Positions 1-11,317 of a stretch of DNA of 64,000 nucleotides are shown here, piece by piece. How positions within the stretch are numbered: position 1 is the stretch's first letter; each line of letters begins with the position of its first letter. A program made the position numbers and the translations under genes. Origin of the DNA: Mycogone perniciosa (Eukaryota > Ascomycota > Sordariomycetes > Hypocreales > Hypocreaceae); the NCBI GenBank assembly GCA_025331125.1, contig JAOALB010000044.1, positions 1 to 64,000 of the forward strand. Reading direction: 5' to 3'. Under the pieces are notes generated by a model. The model did not search any database. It saw only the letters and a program-made list of their open reading frames with translations, and was not told where the DNA came from.

Positions 1-40
<40 letters not shown>

Positions 41-60
41 CCCCCCCCCCCCCCCCCCCC
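1..60. repeat. Poly-C run at the window edge
   Basis: Sixty bases are all C except one G at position 40. The run ends abruptly beside what reads as an intron of the sepH-like gene. Such a run is not expected inside a fungal intron. It most likely marks a contig end or a sequencing artefact (for example poly-G no-signal reads seen on the other strand). Confidence 0.8.
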
Positions 61-86
61 GTGTGATATCAGATCCTAAAACACAC

Positions 87-496
87 CTCTATCATTCGCA
101 GCTCGCTCTTGGGCAAGTCAGTCAACTTGATCTGCTTGATGGCAACGGCCTCGCCCGTCCCCCAGTTGAACGCCTTGTACACCGAACCAAAGGCTCCCTT
201 TCCGAGGCACTCGCCCAAACGCTATTCTCCATCAGCATACTGTATGTCTCACCTCAACTCTTCCCCCGCAAGCTATAGGCCACGGCAGAGCTCGAGCTCG
301 CGTGGCTCAAGCAAGGGACGGGAGGGCACAAACGCACGTAGTCCTTCAGTCCTGGATCCTGCACCGCTGAACTCTCCCTCTGTCTCTCCTTGCGGGATGG
401 CGTGCCCGGCGCGGCAGCCCGGTCTCGTGGGGTCACCGCTGCGGCAACTCGCCCATTGCTGGCGTGGTGGTGGAGGTATAGATTCTCTACCGGCAT
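87..496 (-). CDS. sepH: SepH/Cdc7-type septation protein kinase, 5' part only
   Basis: This is the N-terminal portion of a Ser/Thr kinase of the septation initiation network (fission-yeast Cdc7 / Aspergillus SepH), which acts at the spindle pole body to trigger septum formation. Exon 1 is 338-496 (53 codons, ending in the conserved VQDPGLKDY). An intron at 222-337 starts GTGCGT and ends TAG. Exon 2 is 87-221 and carries the glycine-rich loop GKGAFGSVY and the ATP-binding lysine in VAIK, then LPKSELRMIE. A GTGTGT donor follows at 86. Both exons are phase 0. The rest of the kinase domain lies beyond the window, cut off by the poly-C run. The start at 496 is the first ATG of the open frame; the N-terminus of this family varies, so the exact start is uncertain. 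A close MAPKKK paralog is the main alternative identity. Confidence 0.8.
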
Positions 497-1783
497 CTCC
501 CGTTGTCTCTCGCTCTCGCTCTCGCTCTATCTGCCTTTAGGCGGCTGGCTCGTGGGGCCAAACCGTTGCAATAGCTTCCTGTCTCTCTTCTTTCTACCTC
601 GGGGCCCAAGCCAGTACCGAACGACGACGACAAGGCGGAGGGGAAACGGGCCGTGGAGGAATCGATCGCATGCCCGCTCGTGGTTCGACGTACTTGGTCT
701 CTCGCAGAGCGGGAGCCGTGCATCGGGAGGTCGCTGAGGGGCCTCACTCGTATAGCGGGAGGACAAGGCTGAGAAGAATGGAACACAGAAAAAAGAGCGG
801 ACGCAGGTTTCGGTTTCGGTTTCGGTTTCGTCCACAAGCGCGCGTGTGTGCACAATCCACACACAGCAGACCGAAAGACGCTGCCCCAATTCCAGTGCCC
901 TCAATCGTGCCGTGGAGTTTGGGCTGTTGGGTGCCTGCAGCCCGCCAAAATTACAGCGCCCGCCTAATAATGCTGCTGTATCTCGGAAGTAGAGTACACC
1001 AGGAGGAGAGCTGAAGATACATACAATCCGCAATCTCCCCCAGAATCCCCAGGCTTCGTTCCCTCAATTTCTTTGTTCTAATAGTATTAATAGTACGGAG
1101 TACTCCGTACAACCAATGCCTAGGATGATCAGATCAACACTGGGTCTTGGGAATGCTGGGAAATCGAAAGGAAAAACAGCACAGCCCGACGATGAACACG
1201 TGCCCGCCGTTGTTTTGTTTCACCTCGAAGAAATGCCTTGGATAGGTCCTATAAATGGTTAGAAGAGGGTAGTATTTCTGCAATCTATTTGTAGCTACTA
1301 TGCACTTTGTAACGAGTCACAGCTAGACGCTTGGCTATGTTACGGAGTTCCTTGAAGCATCGAGTATCTAGGTCTACGAGGTAGCCGTTTTAGGAACTGC
1401 ATCGTGCATACAAAGTACGTACATAGGTACGCAAAGAGAACTGAAAGTCGATATATCCATCTTATGGTATCAAGCACCTCATATATTTTCGTTCTTCTCG
1501 GTCCAGTACACAATCACACATGAACTTTTTTATAGATCTGGGCCTGCTTTAACCCTTCCAGTAATTGTTTTGTGCCCTTTGAAGCCCTCGTAAATCGACA
1601 ACCAAGAAACGCCTCCACTCCTATCTCCCTGTTGAAACTAAAGTTATACAGGTCATCATCTCTTCGTGTAAATCCTGCCACTCCCCAACGTCTTCCACGA
1701 GGAACACAACTCCAACAACTTTTTTATCGTAGCTCCGTCTCCAAATCAGTGGTGATGCAAATTTTGGTCAAAACCCTCGTCCC
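497..1783. other. Intergenic: 5' flank of sepH and 3' flank of the next gene
   Basis: No gene is seen. Next to the kinase start (503-535) lies a CT-rich tract typical of fungal promoters. A GGTTTC hexamer repeats four times at about 807-832. The perfect 18-bp palindrome GTACGGAGTACTCCGTAC is at 1093-1110. Other open frames here lack conserved features. Confidence 0.5.
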
Positions 1784-3545
1784 CTAGTTTGTCTCGTCCT
1801 GGGGGAGGGTTCGGCTGAGACCAGCTTCCGCCCACCACTCATCTGGTATGTCTTCTCTGGCTGCCAGACTGCGAACAATCCGTTGCATGCCCAGCCACTC
1901 TTCGTCCCCGGTCTGTGCACCCGCACCTATTCCCGCAGAATCTTCGCGGTGTCGCGATCGATCAGCGGCCCTTTCGTCTTCTGATGGTCCTGCTGAAAGA
2001 CCCACTGTCCAGCTATCTGCTTGGGTCCGGAAGCCAGAGGGAGGTGGACCAGTGGACTGAGGGTGACGGGCAAACGGTCCTTCTGATGGGCCGTCCAAGT
2101 TATACTCTGGAACTCGTACGTTATTGCGCCTCCATCGTGCCCTGCGACGACGTATGCGTTCAAGATCCGGAACTACATAATCGGGTTCCTCTGGATCAGA
2201 GTTCTCACACCCGGACTCGCATGCTGGATTCATGGCAGCCTCCTCTGCGGGATCGGGTACGGACAGAGGCGCGTTGGTTGGACCCGCACTTTGCGAAGCC
2301 ACTGCTGAAGCAAAGGAGGAGCCGGCGCTAGGCGGCTGTGGATCCGGCGTCAAGGTGGACAACAGGGTGTCCCATACCTCCGGACTTAAGCTCCTGTCAC
2401 GATCACCAAGGCCGTCGACCCCTCGAGTACGCCGCAAAGGAGATCGGTTCCTTAGGTTCTGGAGGAAGCGTGCACGCGAGCGGCGGCGCAAGGTTTCGTT
2501 CAGGGAAGCTGCCGACCGTTGTATGCGTTCATCGTCCGGTGTAAGTGTAGCTGATGCGTTTTGTGCTCGCCGTTGTAGCCAGTCCCTCGTGGGGTGTAGA
2601 GGTGGGCTTCCAATGTTGTATGGGCGGTGCCTGTTTGGGCTGTGATTATGTTGGGCAGCTGTCGATTCGACCTAGACCACGAATATCAGCAATCCACCCA
2701 AAAGCAAAACGAAAGCCAAGATTATGAAGAACAGCTTACTACGTGGGCATGCCTAGCTCGTGGCCGAGGCTCAACTGACCACCATCCGAGGTCTATTTCC
2801 TGACGCCCATCCTCACGTTGCGACTCCAGCTCAGACTCTCGGCGAGACAGGGCGGAGCCTATGTCATGCAAGGTACCGCCAAATAGCGAGCTCATATGCT
2901 CCTCCAGTTCTTCCTCGAGCGTTTCTCTCCGCCGGATGTGTCTCCTCCTGGCGGCCCTCATTCCATCCAGGGCCTCGCGAAGGGCTCTAGCTGTATGGTC
3001 CTCAGAGCTAGGCCGCTCAGGGTCCAGTCCGCGATCCAAGTCGGATGGAAGCTGGCGTTCCTGTGTTGTGGGCGGCAAATTTGGCTGGGAAATGCCAAAC
3101 ATGCGGACGGCAGCGCGGCGCGCATTGCGTCGGTCGCGCGAGTCTGGGCGGTTCGGTCGTCGAATGGTAGAGCGAGAGGGAGAAAGGGCACCATTCTTGC
3201 CTGCAGCTTTGTGAGGCAGATCCGACTCGACGGGTGCGACAAAGAGTCTGTGAATGGGCGATGATCGATTAGCAGATGGAAGCGTAGACGCTCGCGATCC
3301 GATGAAAATAAAGGCTCCACGCGTTGGAAGTATCGCAAACGGGATGAAAGCGATGCGAACGCAAAGGCAGCGGGATGCGTGGCAAAACACACGATCGCGT
3401 CACGATGCTCATCCGCTGTCACGCCAACGGGCATTGAAGATGTCGTGCATGTCACGCGCAAGTACACGCAAGCACAGAGAGACTGGGGAAGTGCGGGACG
3501 ATGAATGACAGCGCAAAGCAGGGACAAGACTCACGGGAGGCCCAT
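1784..3545 (-). CDS. Conserved filamentous-fungal protein of unknown function, 468 aa
   Basis: Three exons join cleanly. Exon 1 is 3535-3545 (starts MGLP, donor GTGAGT), exon 2 is 2740-3247 and exon 3 is 1784-2671. The introns are 287 and 68 bp; the second ends TCTAG. The product starts MGLPLFVAPVESD. It is rich in Arg, Ser and Glu and looks largely disordered. A short Glu-rich helix lies near residues 120-140 (RRRETLEEELEEHMSSLF). A more ordered segment follows (SPEVWDTLLSTLTPDPQPP), and the C-terminus holds the compact motif MQRIVRSLAAREDIPDEWW. I know of similar proteins in Eurotiales but cannot name a domain or function. The very short first exon is easily missed by automatic annotation. 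The gene is transcribed divergently from the dihydrofolate synthetase gene. Confidence 0.72.
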
Positions 3546-4408
3546 GGTGCGTGCAGTTAGTTGACCGATCAATCAATCAATCAATATGTACGAAGTACTC
3601 CGTAGAGCATATGCAAAGGAATGAATACGCCAGCAGAGAAGCAAGGGGTCAGAAGGATTGTGGTGATAATAAGAAGTTGATGGCGCAAGTTGATGGATGG
3701 TTGGCTGAGGCTCTAGTAGAATACGAGCGTCGAGCACTCCGTATGGAGAATGATGGGCAAGTGATGGGCTACCTGGCTTTCTACCTAGCCTTGGTTATGG
3801 CGGAGGAAAAGTCGGAGCGTCCTAGCCGGAAGCCGCTGAGGTGAACTGGAGCGGAGCAGAGGCGGAATGGCACGAGATGAGATAAGATCTGATGGGCTGT
3901 GGCGAGTTGATAAAAAGGAAGAAATGAGTGAGGAATGATGAGTGGGCTGAAAGAGGGAGGAGGGAAAAAACCACAAAGGCAACAAACAGGTGCGACTTGG
4001 CTGGCACGAGACGAGACGAGGGGAGAGATACTGATTGAGGGAGAGGCCGAGTGCGAGATGAGTTGCACAAGTAAAGCCACACGAAGCCACACGCACAGCC
4101 ACTAGTTGAACGGAAAGACTCCGTAAGCCGTTCAGGTGCCGGAGCTATTTGTATCCGACCCTTATCCGACCGGACATAGTACGGGGTTGGTCGTGTGGCT
4201 CGTATTCCGGACTCTGTGGCTAGTGCTTTTCTCAATGGCGTCAATGGCCGAAGTTCGCTTTGACGCTGTCAGATTTCAGTGCCAAACCCTCTCTCCCACG
4301 ATTATTCAACATTTCTGCTAATGAGGCGCGGCTCCGAATGCGCTTGCGCTCGCAGCCTGATCCTAGCCCGAGCCCTCTGAAGCAGCTGGTGCAGTGGAAT
4401 GCCTCACT
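3546..4408. promoter_or_regulatory. Divergent promoter region
   Basis: This 863-bp stretch separates two divergent start codons and should hold both promoters. It contains an AATC microsatellite (about 3568-3585), a half copy of the TACTCCGTA motif at about 3597-3605, and GA/CT-rich stretches (3840-4020). I see no convincing TATA box and no further gene. Confidence 0.45.
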
Positions 4409-6565
4409 ATGCCATCTGCCAAGGAGGTTAACCGGGCTCTGGCTCGCATCCGCGCCGTCATGCCCGCAGAGAAGAAGGTTGCGACTGCGCATCGCAATAT
4501 CCGCCTGGGTCTAGAGCGCATCAGCCGCGTGGTTCCGGAGGAGCAGAGTTGGGTTGGTGTCCATGTTGGCGGCACTAATGGAAAGGGCTCCATCTGCTCT
4601 CTTCTCGCTGGGCTCTTCAAGCTGGCTGGTCTGAGCCATGGCATGTACAACTCGCCCGCCATGCCGGAGAGGCACAATGGCGTCACGATAAATGGCCTAT
4701 ACGTCAACCGCCGGATGTATGACATGGAGCTCAAACACATCGAAGCCAAGTTCAAGAGGATTGCGTCTGGCTGGAGATTTGCATCAGGAGAGGATCCTGG
4801 CGACCTGACACCATTCGAGCTTGAAACCGCTGCAGCCTTCCGCATCTTTAACAAGATGAACGTCAAGTATGGAATCGTCGAAGTAGGCATGGGTGGCGCC
4901 ACGGATGCCACCAACGCTATGAGGCAGAAATCCGTTACTATTATATCCAAGATCGACCTCGACCACCAGGAGTATCTCGGCAACACCGTTGAGGAGATTG
5001 CCAAGGTCAAGGCCGGCATCATGAAGCCGGGCGTTCCCTGTATCGTCGACCATACCAACTCTGAATCGGTGCTCAAGGTCCTTAGGCAATACGCAAGTAG
5101 TATAGGGACTCATATCAGTCTAACATGGAAGGGTCTCCCGCTCTTGAACAACCTTGACACCGAAAGGTTCAAGTTAGAGGACTACGAGAAACAGAACCTT
5201 CTTTGCGCAACTTTGGCTTTCCGGCATCTGTTCCCCAACCTCGAGATTGACGTCAATAGGCTTTTGGCCATGGAACCTTTCCCCCCAGGACGAAAGGAAC
5301 GAGTCGGCGTGCGTGGCTTAACAGGCGGGAGTCGCCAGCAACCTGTCCTAGTCGATGGTGCACATAACATGCTCGGCGCTGAGGCATTGGCTACGTATGT
5401 GCAGAACCAAGTTCGCCAAGGAGATGAACCAGTTACCTGGGTCATGGGATTGTCAGCGAGCAAATCCAAGCCCTTTGCTAAGCTCATCGAGACACTCCTT
5501 CGGCCCCAGGATAACTTTGCCTTTGTTGAGTACCTCCCTGGTCCTAACGAGCCACCGCCAGCCCCAGCTGAGCTAGGCCGCGACATTGCGGAAGCAGTAG
5601 TCAACCACAAGTCACAGTTGTACCGTGGGGAGCCCAGTGTTGGCCTTGCCGTGCAATGGGCATGCGAGAAGGCTGGCACTGGTCCCGTCATAGTGACAGG
5701 CAGTCTTTACATGATCAGGAACTTTTACATGTTAAATGGAATTGAACAGAAAAGAAAACTTCGCACAAGACGTCCTGGCCCTGCGCAGCTCTGGCATTAT
5801 ACCCAGCTGTCACAAAAGAGGGCCCTGACCCCCGAAGAGGCAAGAGAATTCAAGCAGGCGCGAAGACACTGGCACTTATCGCCCGTCAGAAACCCGACAT
5901 TCAGAGCCGTGGGGAAAGGCGGCCAAGCCACGTCTCCGGTTGTCCCCGAAAGGATTCGTTCCTTGCAACGAGAGGCGGACTTCCATAAGACGCAAGCAGA
6001 TGGATATCGCAGCGCCTTGAAGAGCGCGGATAAGGACATTGAGAAGGACTCTGCGGATGCGAGCGCTAGGAGGATGACGAGTGATGGCACCGCAGACCTG
6101 CGCAGCAGCGTGGAGGAACTCAAACGGCGGCACGAAGAACACCTCAAAGCCTACAACAGTGCTATGTTTAAGATTAGGGGATATGTGGTCAACCCGGGAA
6201 AGAAACACATGAGCCACGAAGAGATGTTTGGACGACCAGAGAAGCGCAAGGTGTTTCCCTTCCTAGAGGAGGGAGAAAAGTCCGCTGCTTCGGCTTCGAA
6301 CGACGATGTTGCCCCCTCATCGGAGAACACTTCCAACACAAAGGGAACGGTGCAGAAGAAGTCTGCGGTAGATGCTAACCGAGGAGCGCATGGAGAAGAA
6401 AGCAGTGCAAAGGGAGGAAACTCACGCTTTACAAAGAGGCGCGGGGCCTCGCAGGGTACCCAGCGTAATGCTGATGGCGAAGAAAAAGATGTGAACGAGA
6501 AAGAGCGGGCAGCTGCAGAGGCTCAAGATCTTGTTGACAAGCTCACTGGTGGTAGTAAGCCATGA
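4409..6565 (+). CDS. FOL3: Dihydrofolate synthetase / folylpolyglutamate synthase-type Mur ligase with long C-terminal extension, 718 aa
   Basis: This is a single-exon ATP-dependent ligase of the FolC/Mur family, which joins glutamate to dihydropteroate or folate. The first ATG is at 4409; the frame is open a few codons further upstream but has no earlier ATG. The P-loop GTNGKGS lies at residues 55-61, the Mur-ligase motif DGAHN at about 316-320, and the conserved C-terminal segment VIVTGSLYMIRNFY near 433-446. The first 450 residues match the length of yeast dihydrofolate synthetase. Residues about 455-718 form an extra charged, helix-prone region (start motif RRPGPAQLWHYTQL, then Lys/Glu/Ser-rich, ending KLTGGSKP) that I do not recognise. 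Because the extension sits in one uninterrupted frame, it is real sequence rather than a splicing artefact. Whether the substrate is dihydropteroate or folylpolyglutamate cannot be told from sequence alone. Confidence 0.8.
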   Translation: MPSAKEVNRALARIRAVMPAEKKVATAHRNIRLGLERISRVVPEEQSWVGVHVGGTNGKGSICSLLAGLFKLAGLSHGMYNSPAMPERHNGVTINGLYVNRRMYDMELKHIEAKFKRIASGWRFASGEDPGDLTPFELETAAAFRIFNKMNVKYGIVEVGMGGATDATNAMRQKSVTIISKIDLDHQEYLGNTVEEIAKVKAGIMKPGVPCIVDHTNSESVLKVLRQYASSIGTHISLTWKGLPLLNNLDTERFKLEDYEKQNLLCATLAFRHLFPNLEIDVNRLLAMEPFPPGRKERVGVRGLTGGSRQQPVLVDGAHNMLGAEALATYVQNQVRQGDEPVTWVMGLSASKSKPFAKLIETLLRPQDNFAFVEYLPGPNEPPPAPAELGRDIAEAVVNHKSQLYRGEPSVGLAVQWACEKAGTGPVIVTGSLYMIRNFYMLNGIEQKRKLRTRRPGPAQLWHYTQLSQKRALTPEEAREFKQARRHWHLSPVRNPTFRAVGKGGQATSPVVPERIRSLQREADFHKTQADGYRSALKSADKDIEKDSADASARRMTSDGTADLRSSVEELKRRHEEHLKAYNSAMFKIRGYVVNPGKKHMSHEEMFGRPEKRKVFPFLEEGEKSAASASNDDVAPSSENTSNTKGTVQKKSAVDANRGAHGEESSAKGGNSRFTKRRGASQGTQRNADGEEKDVNEKERAAAEAQDLVDKLTGGSKP

Positions 6566-6868
6566 CGGAATGATGGGTGAAGTGTGAGCAGAACATGCCA
6601 TGTATGCTTTGTCTGGGTATGGGCATCCACTCATATAAAAGTGAGCTATTCTTGGGTAAAATAGACATGATAGACAGGTCTCGACTGAAATGAAATGCCA
6701 TTTTCATAACAATGACAAGGAGTTCCAGGCTTTGATGACGTATAGCAGTCAGCTCGAGGTCAACCCTAACCCTCTTGATATATCAACGATCTGTCCTACT
6801 TTCAGCTGGGCCATTCACTCCTCCATCATACAAACAAGCAAGTCGCATAACCCTTCGCACCAAACACA
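6566..6868. other. Intergenic, 303 bp
   Basis: Tail of the Mur-ligase gene and promoter of the DUF218 gene. No further gene is visible. Confidence 0.4.
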
Positions 6869-7716
6869 ATGTGCACCTTTCCGCACCATCTTATAGTCGT
6901 ATGCTGCCATGGAATCTGGCTCGGCGGCCCGTCCAAAGGTGTCGACGAAACTGAGTGGCTCATCGCCGACTTCCAACGTGGCGAGGCCGAAACATACATT
7001 CAACACGTTAAAGCTGGCGTTGAGCGCCTCGCTGAGGATCGAGAAGATGCTGTATTGATGTTTTCTGGGTATGTAAACTGAACAAGCATGCTGCACGCTA
7101 TCTGATCGTCAGGTGGAATTGCCCAAGTCACTTACCGGCGCCATATAGTGGTCATACACGGAATGAAACGAATCTAAGCGAAGCCCAAAGCTACGCCAAC
7201 ATCGCCATCACCCACAACTTCTGGGATCTTGTGTCTCTCACTCCTGAAGAAATCGTTGTCGAAGACCGCGCTCTGGACTCATACCACAACGTTCTCTTCA
7301 GTCTAACACTCTTCTTCTCCCGGTTTCACACATGGCCCTCTCGCCTAACCATCGTGAGCCATGACTTCAAGAAGCCGCGAATGACTGATGGACACTGTGC
7401 TGCGATTGGGTTTCCCCTGGAGAGAGTAACATTTGTGGGTATCGATCCGCCGGGGATGGCGAGTGGAGAGAACCAAGCTGCGTTGAAGGGCGTGGGACAG
7501 GCGGTTGGCGAATGGTTGGATGATCCGCATGGGAGGGGGGAGAAGCTGGCGGGGAAGAGGGCGAGGAGGAATCCATGGGCGACATGGCAAGGTGTGTTTG
7601 TGTCGAGGATCGAGGATGATCTTGATAAGGGAGGACTGGTAACGAGAGGCGAAGGTGAAAAGGAGACGTTGGTTGAGGATGCATCACGACCGTGGGATTT
7701 GTGGTTCTCAGCCTAG
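6869..7716 (+). CDS. DUF218 (YdcF/SanA-like) domain protein, 255 aa
   Basis: Two exons, 6869-7068 and 7149-7716, are separated by an 80-bp intron (GTATGT...TAG); the join restores FSGGHTRNE. The start ATG lies in the good context ACACAATG. The protein begins with a hydrophobic beta strand (HLIVVCCHGIWLGG). It carries the DUF218 hallmarks: a VLMFSGGHTR loop, SEAQSYA, a DSYHN segment, a LTIVSHDFK strand and FVGIDPPG near the end. DUF218 proteins are poorly characterised; bacterial members act in envelope metabolism, and fungal members have no settled function. The gene converges on the alpha/beta hydrolase gene with only 56 bp between stop codons, so the 3' UTRs probably overlap. Confidence 0.78.
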
Positions 7717-7772
7717 AAACCGGACTGTTCTTCGCGATCATCTATATCTATCTGCGATATATATCATTATGT

Positions 7773-8842
7773 CTAGATCCTGGCCCTGTTCCCAAGATCC
7801 TTGTTTTGTCTTGGTCCCTCAGCCACCACCTCAATCAAGAATGCTACTGCATCATTCACCATATCTGCACTGAACTTATGTCCAATACCCTCATACACCC
7901 GATCGTCTACCTTGACTCTCCCATCGGCGTACCACCCACCCACCGCGTCCTTGAACACTTCCAAGAACGGCCCCGAGATCTGGTATGGCACCAGATGATC
8001 GTCGCCTCCGGAGCACAGGAGTAACTTCTTGCCCCGGACACGGCTATCCAGGACTTTTCGCAGACGATCCCGTTCTGCTGTCGAAAGAGGAAGTGAAGGG
8101 ATAGCACCGGCACCGAAGAGGATTCCCTTGGGGTCCCGAATACCGCAAGTGATGATGACATCCGAGGGGAAGAGTTTCCCTCCCAGGAACCCTACTTCAC
8201 CGCAGTCTAGGCTAGACGACTTGGCACGACTGCTCATCAAGCCTGTTGCATAGTTAGCCCACGCCCCTTAGCACCCAAAGGCAAGGAATGAGTCTCACCC
8301 ATATAGTCCGGACATCCAACCACGATCACTGCAGCCTCAATCCTCTCCTCCCCGAACCACGCCTGCCACGCGGAATGTCCCCCCAGGCTCCACCCCAGAC
8401 AAACATGCGCATCAACCTCCCTGCCCAGATAGCCAGCAACCAAGTCCATCAAGGCGCTCATATCCCCTGCCCCTCCCTTCACCATGCCGGCCATGTCAAT
8501 GGCGTGCTGCTCATTGCCTTTATCCCACGCCAGATTAGCCGTCTCGCTGACGAGGCGGGTGCCGTGGTTGGGCATGTCAAACGCCAGGGCTACGAGACCC
8601 CGTTGCTGCTGTTGCCGTTGCTGCTTCTGGTTCCAGGCCCAGACTGTGCGGCGCGCAATGTCGTGCATCCGGGCTCGGGTCCGGGTCCGGGGGTGGAGAA
8701 GCCAGAGACATGTTACCGGAGCCGGAGAGGCTGGGAGTTCGGAGAGGCCATAGATGTCGACGAGGAGTCCGGCCATCGGCTTGGTTGTCACGGAGACGTC
8801 GGGCGGTGGCGGGAGGCCTTTGGTAGCGTATGTGTCGGCCAT
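7773..8842 (-). CDS. Alpha/beta-hydrolase fold protein, 337 aa
   Basis: Exons 8299-8842 and 7773-8242 are joined across a 56-bp intron (GTGAGA...CAACAG). The join reads CPDYMGLMSSRAK in frame. The nucleophile elbow GWSLGG gives the catalytic serine. The acid is probably an Asp in CSGGDDHLVP and the base the His in GIGHKFS, so a full Ser-Asp-His triad is present. The early HPRTRTR segment and FDMPNHGTR resemble the oxyanion region of serine esterases of the prolyl-oligopeptidase/dienelactone-hydrolase type. There is no signal peptide, so it is probably cytosolic. Its substrate is unknown. Confidence 0.78.
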
Positions 8843-9480
8843 TGTGTGTGTTTCTGTTGGTGATGTTTATGAGATAGGCCAATTGAAACTGTCTACGAAT
8901 TAATAATCGTATGATGAGAAAGAAGTGAGCTGAGAGCTCAGGTGAGAGAGGATGATCTAATATGAGTGGGGTTGTGGTTGTACAAATGCCGGACAAGGCC
9001 CCACAAGCTCCGGCTTGTCATGAAGCGCCACGTACGAAGTGCAGAGGAGAATACAAAGACATCAATCGCCATACGACAAAGACAAATGCAATTAATATAA
9101 TAGATACGACACACACAGGCCAGTGAATCACTGGGGCGACAGAGACCATATTGCATATCCTGGCTTTGTGATCTGTCTGACATGAAGCAGCGCATTGATG
9201 GCTCCATACCGCCAATCACTCCACATTCACACCATGCAAGCCACATATTGCGGCCAATCGCAACCACAAGATATGAAGATAATGCTGCATGGAGTATGCA
9301 TGTGTTGCATCAATGTGCAAAGTAGTAGTCTCGGGCTTTGTGGCATCAATAAGGCAGCGAGAACCCCGCCCGACCTTTCTTATCTCTGTTCCTCCGAGCT
9401 TCATCTCTGCCCTCTGCCAATTCTCACGTATAGTCGGTTGAGCTGAGCTTCCTCAGACGACTGCCTACCTACGGAGCACA
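8843..9480. other. Divergent intergenic region
   Basis: 638 bp between two divergent start codons; presumed to contain both promoters. I see no further gene and no clear repeat. Confidence 0.4.
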
Positions 9481-11317
9481 ATGGAACCCCATGCCATGAC
9501 TAGTCTCGAAACGCTGGGGACTTGGTTCCGCCATACAGGCATCCTGAGCTTGCCGACCGTCCTGGCCAAATCCGTCACCCACGCCGTCCAGGATGTTCTG
9601 TCGCACCACATTGCCATTCGTATGGTATTACTCGGCCAGGATGCGGACTTCCATATGAATGGATACGAAATCAATGCCTTTCTTCAATCCATCTCCGACC
9701 AGGGCGACTGCGAATGGACCTGCGACCACTATTGGGCACCAACCCAGCGAGAGGGTATCTCGAGGTCCGCAATTAGTGTGAGCTTCGATCCTACTTACAG
9801 TCCTACTTGCTGCCTTGCCTTCTCCATTGACTGACCGAATTGCTCTACAAGGTCGTATTAAAACACCGCACCCGTCGAGAGAACTTCCCCCTCAAGTCTG
9901 TCATACTACGAGAGCTCTGCTCCAGTCTGGTCGGACTGCACCAATTCTCAGGCCGCCGCTTCCGAGTCGTTCCCGAATGGCAACTATCCGACATATCGGA
10001 CACCCACCGCATTTTTGGAAGCTACCTGATTCTGATGCAATTGGGTGACTTTTACGATCGCTCTGCCATCTCGGCCCTGAGCAGGGACGAGAAGAGAGAC
10101 TGGGCGTAAGTGGGCAAGACCAGCTGTTATCCTGGGCTCGCGATTGCTAACCATTGTGAAAACAGTGAGCAAATTCTATGGCTGTTGGAGCAATTCTTCC
10201 AACAGTTTGGAGAGCTCTTGACGTACTTGTCCGACGAGGACACCGAAGCCATCTACGGCATGATGAAGTTGACTCCAGATATGAGACAGCTCGTGGCTCT
10301 ACTCCGCCGACTTGTAGAGGCTGTTCATTCTCGACAGAATTTGCGAGTAAGTCGATGTTGCGCGATCTGAACAGGAGAGGTCAGTGCGCTGATACGCAGG
10401 AAACAGGAAGTTGAGAAAGAGTTCCGCCGAGTGCCAACCCAATACCTGGTAAAATTGATGGCGTGCAGCATGGAGCCACTATACAAATGCGGCGAGGAGC
10501 TCCATAGGGCGACTGAAGGTCTCGGCACGTCTGACGATTGTTCCACAATCACAGACGTTTCGTCTACCCCAGAGACGGTGCAACTTATGGGGGCGCTTCG
10601 GAGAGTCATTGGAAGCAACACAATATTCTCTGGTGCTATCGGTGTGCTATCCCGTGACATCAACAATGAGCGAGAAACCAAGAGAGGCTGGACCGTGGCT
10701 GCAGGTGCTGTTGCCGCCATGGCATACTCGGTTTCCTGGCCACTGGCCATCTACTCTGTCATCATTTCTGCTTCGAGTGGCTTCGAGTGGTACAGGAAGA
10801 CGTGCGAGCAGGATCAGGTCCAGCAGAGTGAGTCCTACGTATATTCCCAGTTTGCTTATTGCGTACTAACACCATTGCAGTGGGCAAATTCAGCAATGAG
10901 GTCGGCATCGCAGGAACTGCCTGCCGACTTTACGTCCTTCTAGTGGCAACCAAAGCCGGGAGTTTCTTTGAAGACGGCACGCCGCAATACGAGTCGTACC
11001 AGCGACTGTTGAAGAAGATTATGGACGTCGATATCGAGCACCCGGATATCCAAGTCAATGACTTTGTCAAGGAGAAGAGCGCTGAGATATGTGACAAGAT
11101 TGATGCCACCTGGGAGATAGTATTGAGGCATGCGGAAGATTATAGCGTTCGTGTTCCGCATTCAGAAAAGAAGGAGAGTGCGATCGAAAAAGAGGACCAT
11201 CAGATTGCGAGGGAAGAGTGTCAGATCGAAAAGGAAGAGGAGCGCGGCATTGAAAAGGAAGAGCACGAGATTGAAAAGGAAGACGGCGAGGTCCAACTAA
11301 TAGCAGACAACCTATAA
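9481..11317 (+). CDS. Orphan protein with hydrophobic segment and IEKE-repeat tail, 529 aa
   Basis: Five exons close in frame: 9481-9777, 9852-10105, 10166-10346, 10407-10827 and 10881-11317. Introns start GTGAGC, GTAAGT, GTAAGT and GTGAGT. The third acceptor was set by frame at AAACAG rather than the upstream CGCAG. I do not recognise the family. The N-terminal 300 residues look globular and helical. A strongly hydrophobic Ala-rich stretch lies near residues 339-365 (WTVAAGAVAAMAYSV then PLAIYSVIISA) and may be a membrane segment or a pore-like hairpin. The last 45 residues are a degenerate repeat of IEKEE/IEKED/IAREE units, alternately charged and probably a single long helix. No signal peptide is visible. 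Confidence 0.7.

Noticed and set aside
807..832. GGTTTC hexamer repeat resembling a telomere-like array
   Set aside because: Only about four copies, and not the fungal TTAGGG unit; a microsatellite in a promoter.
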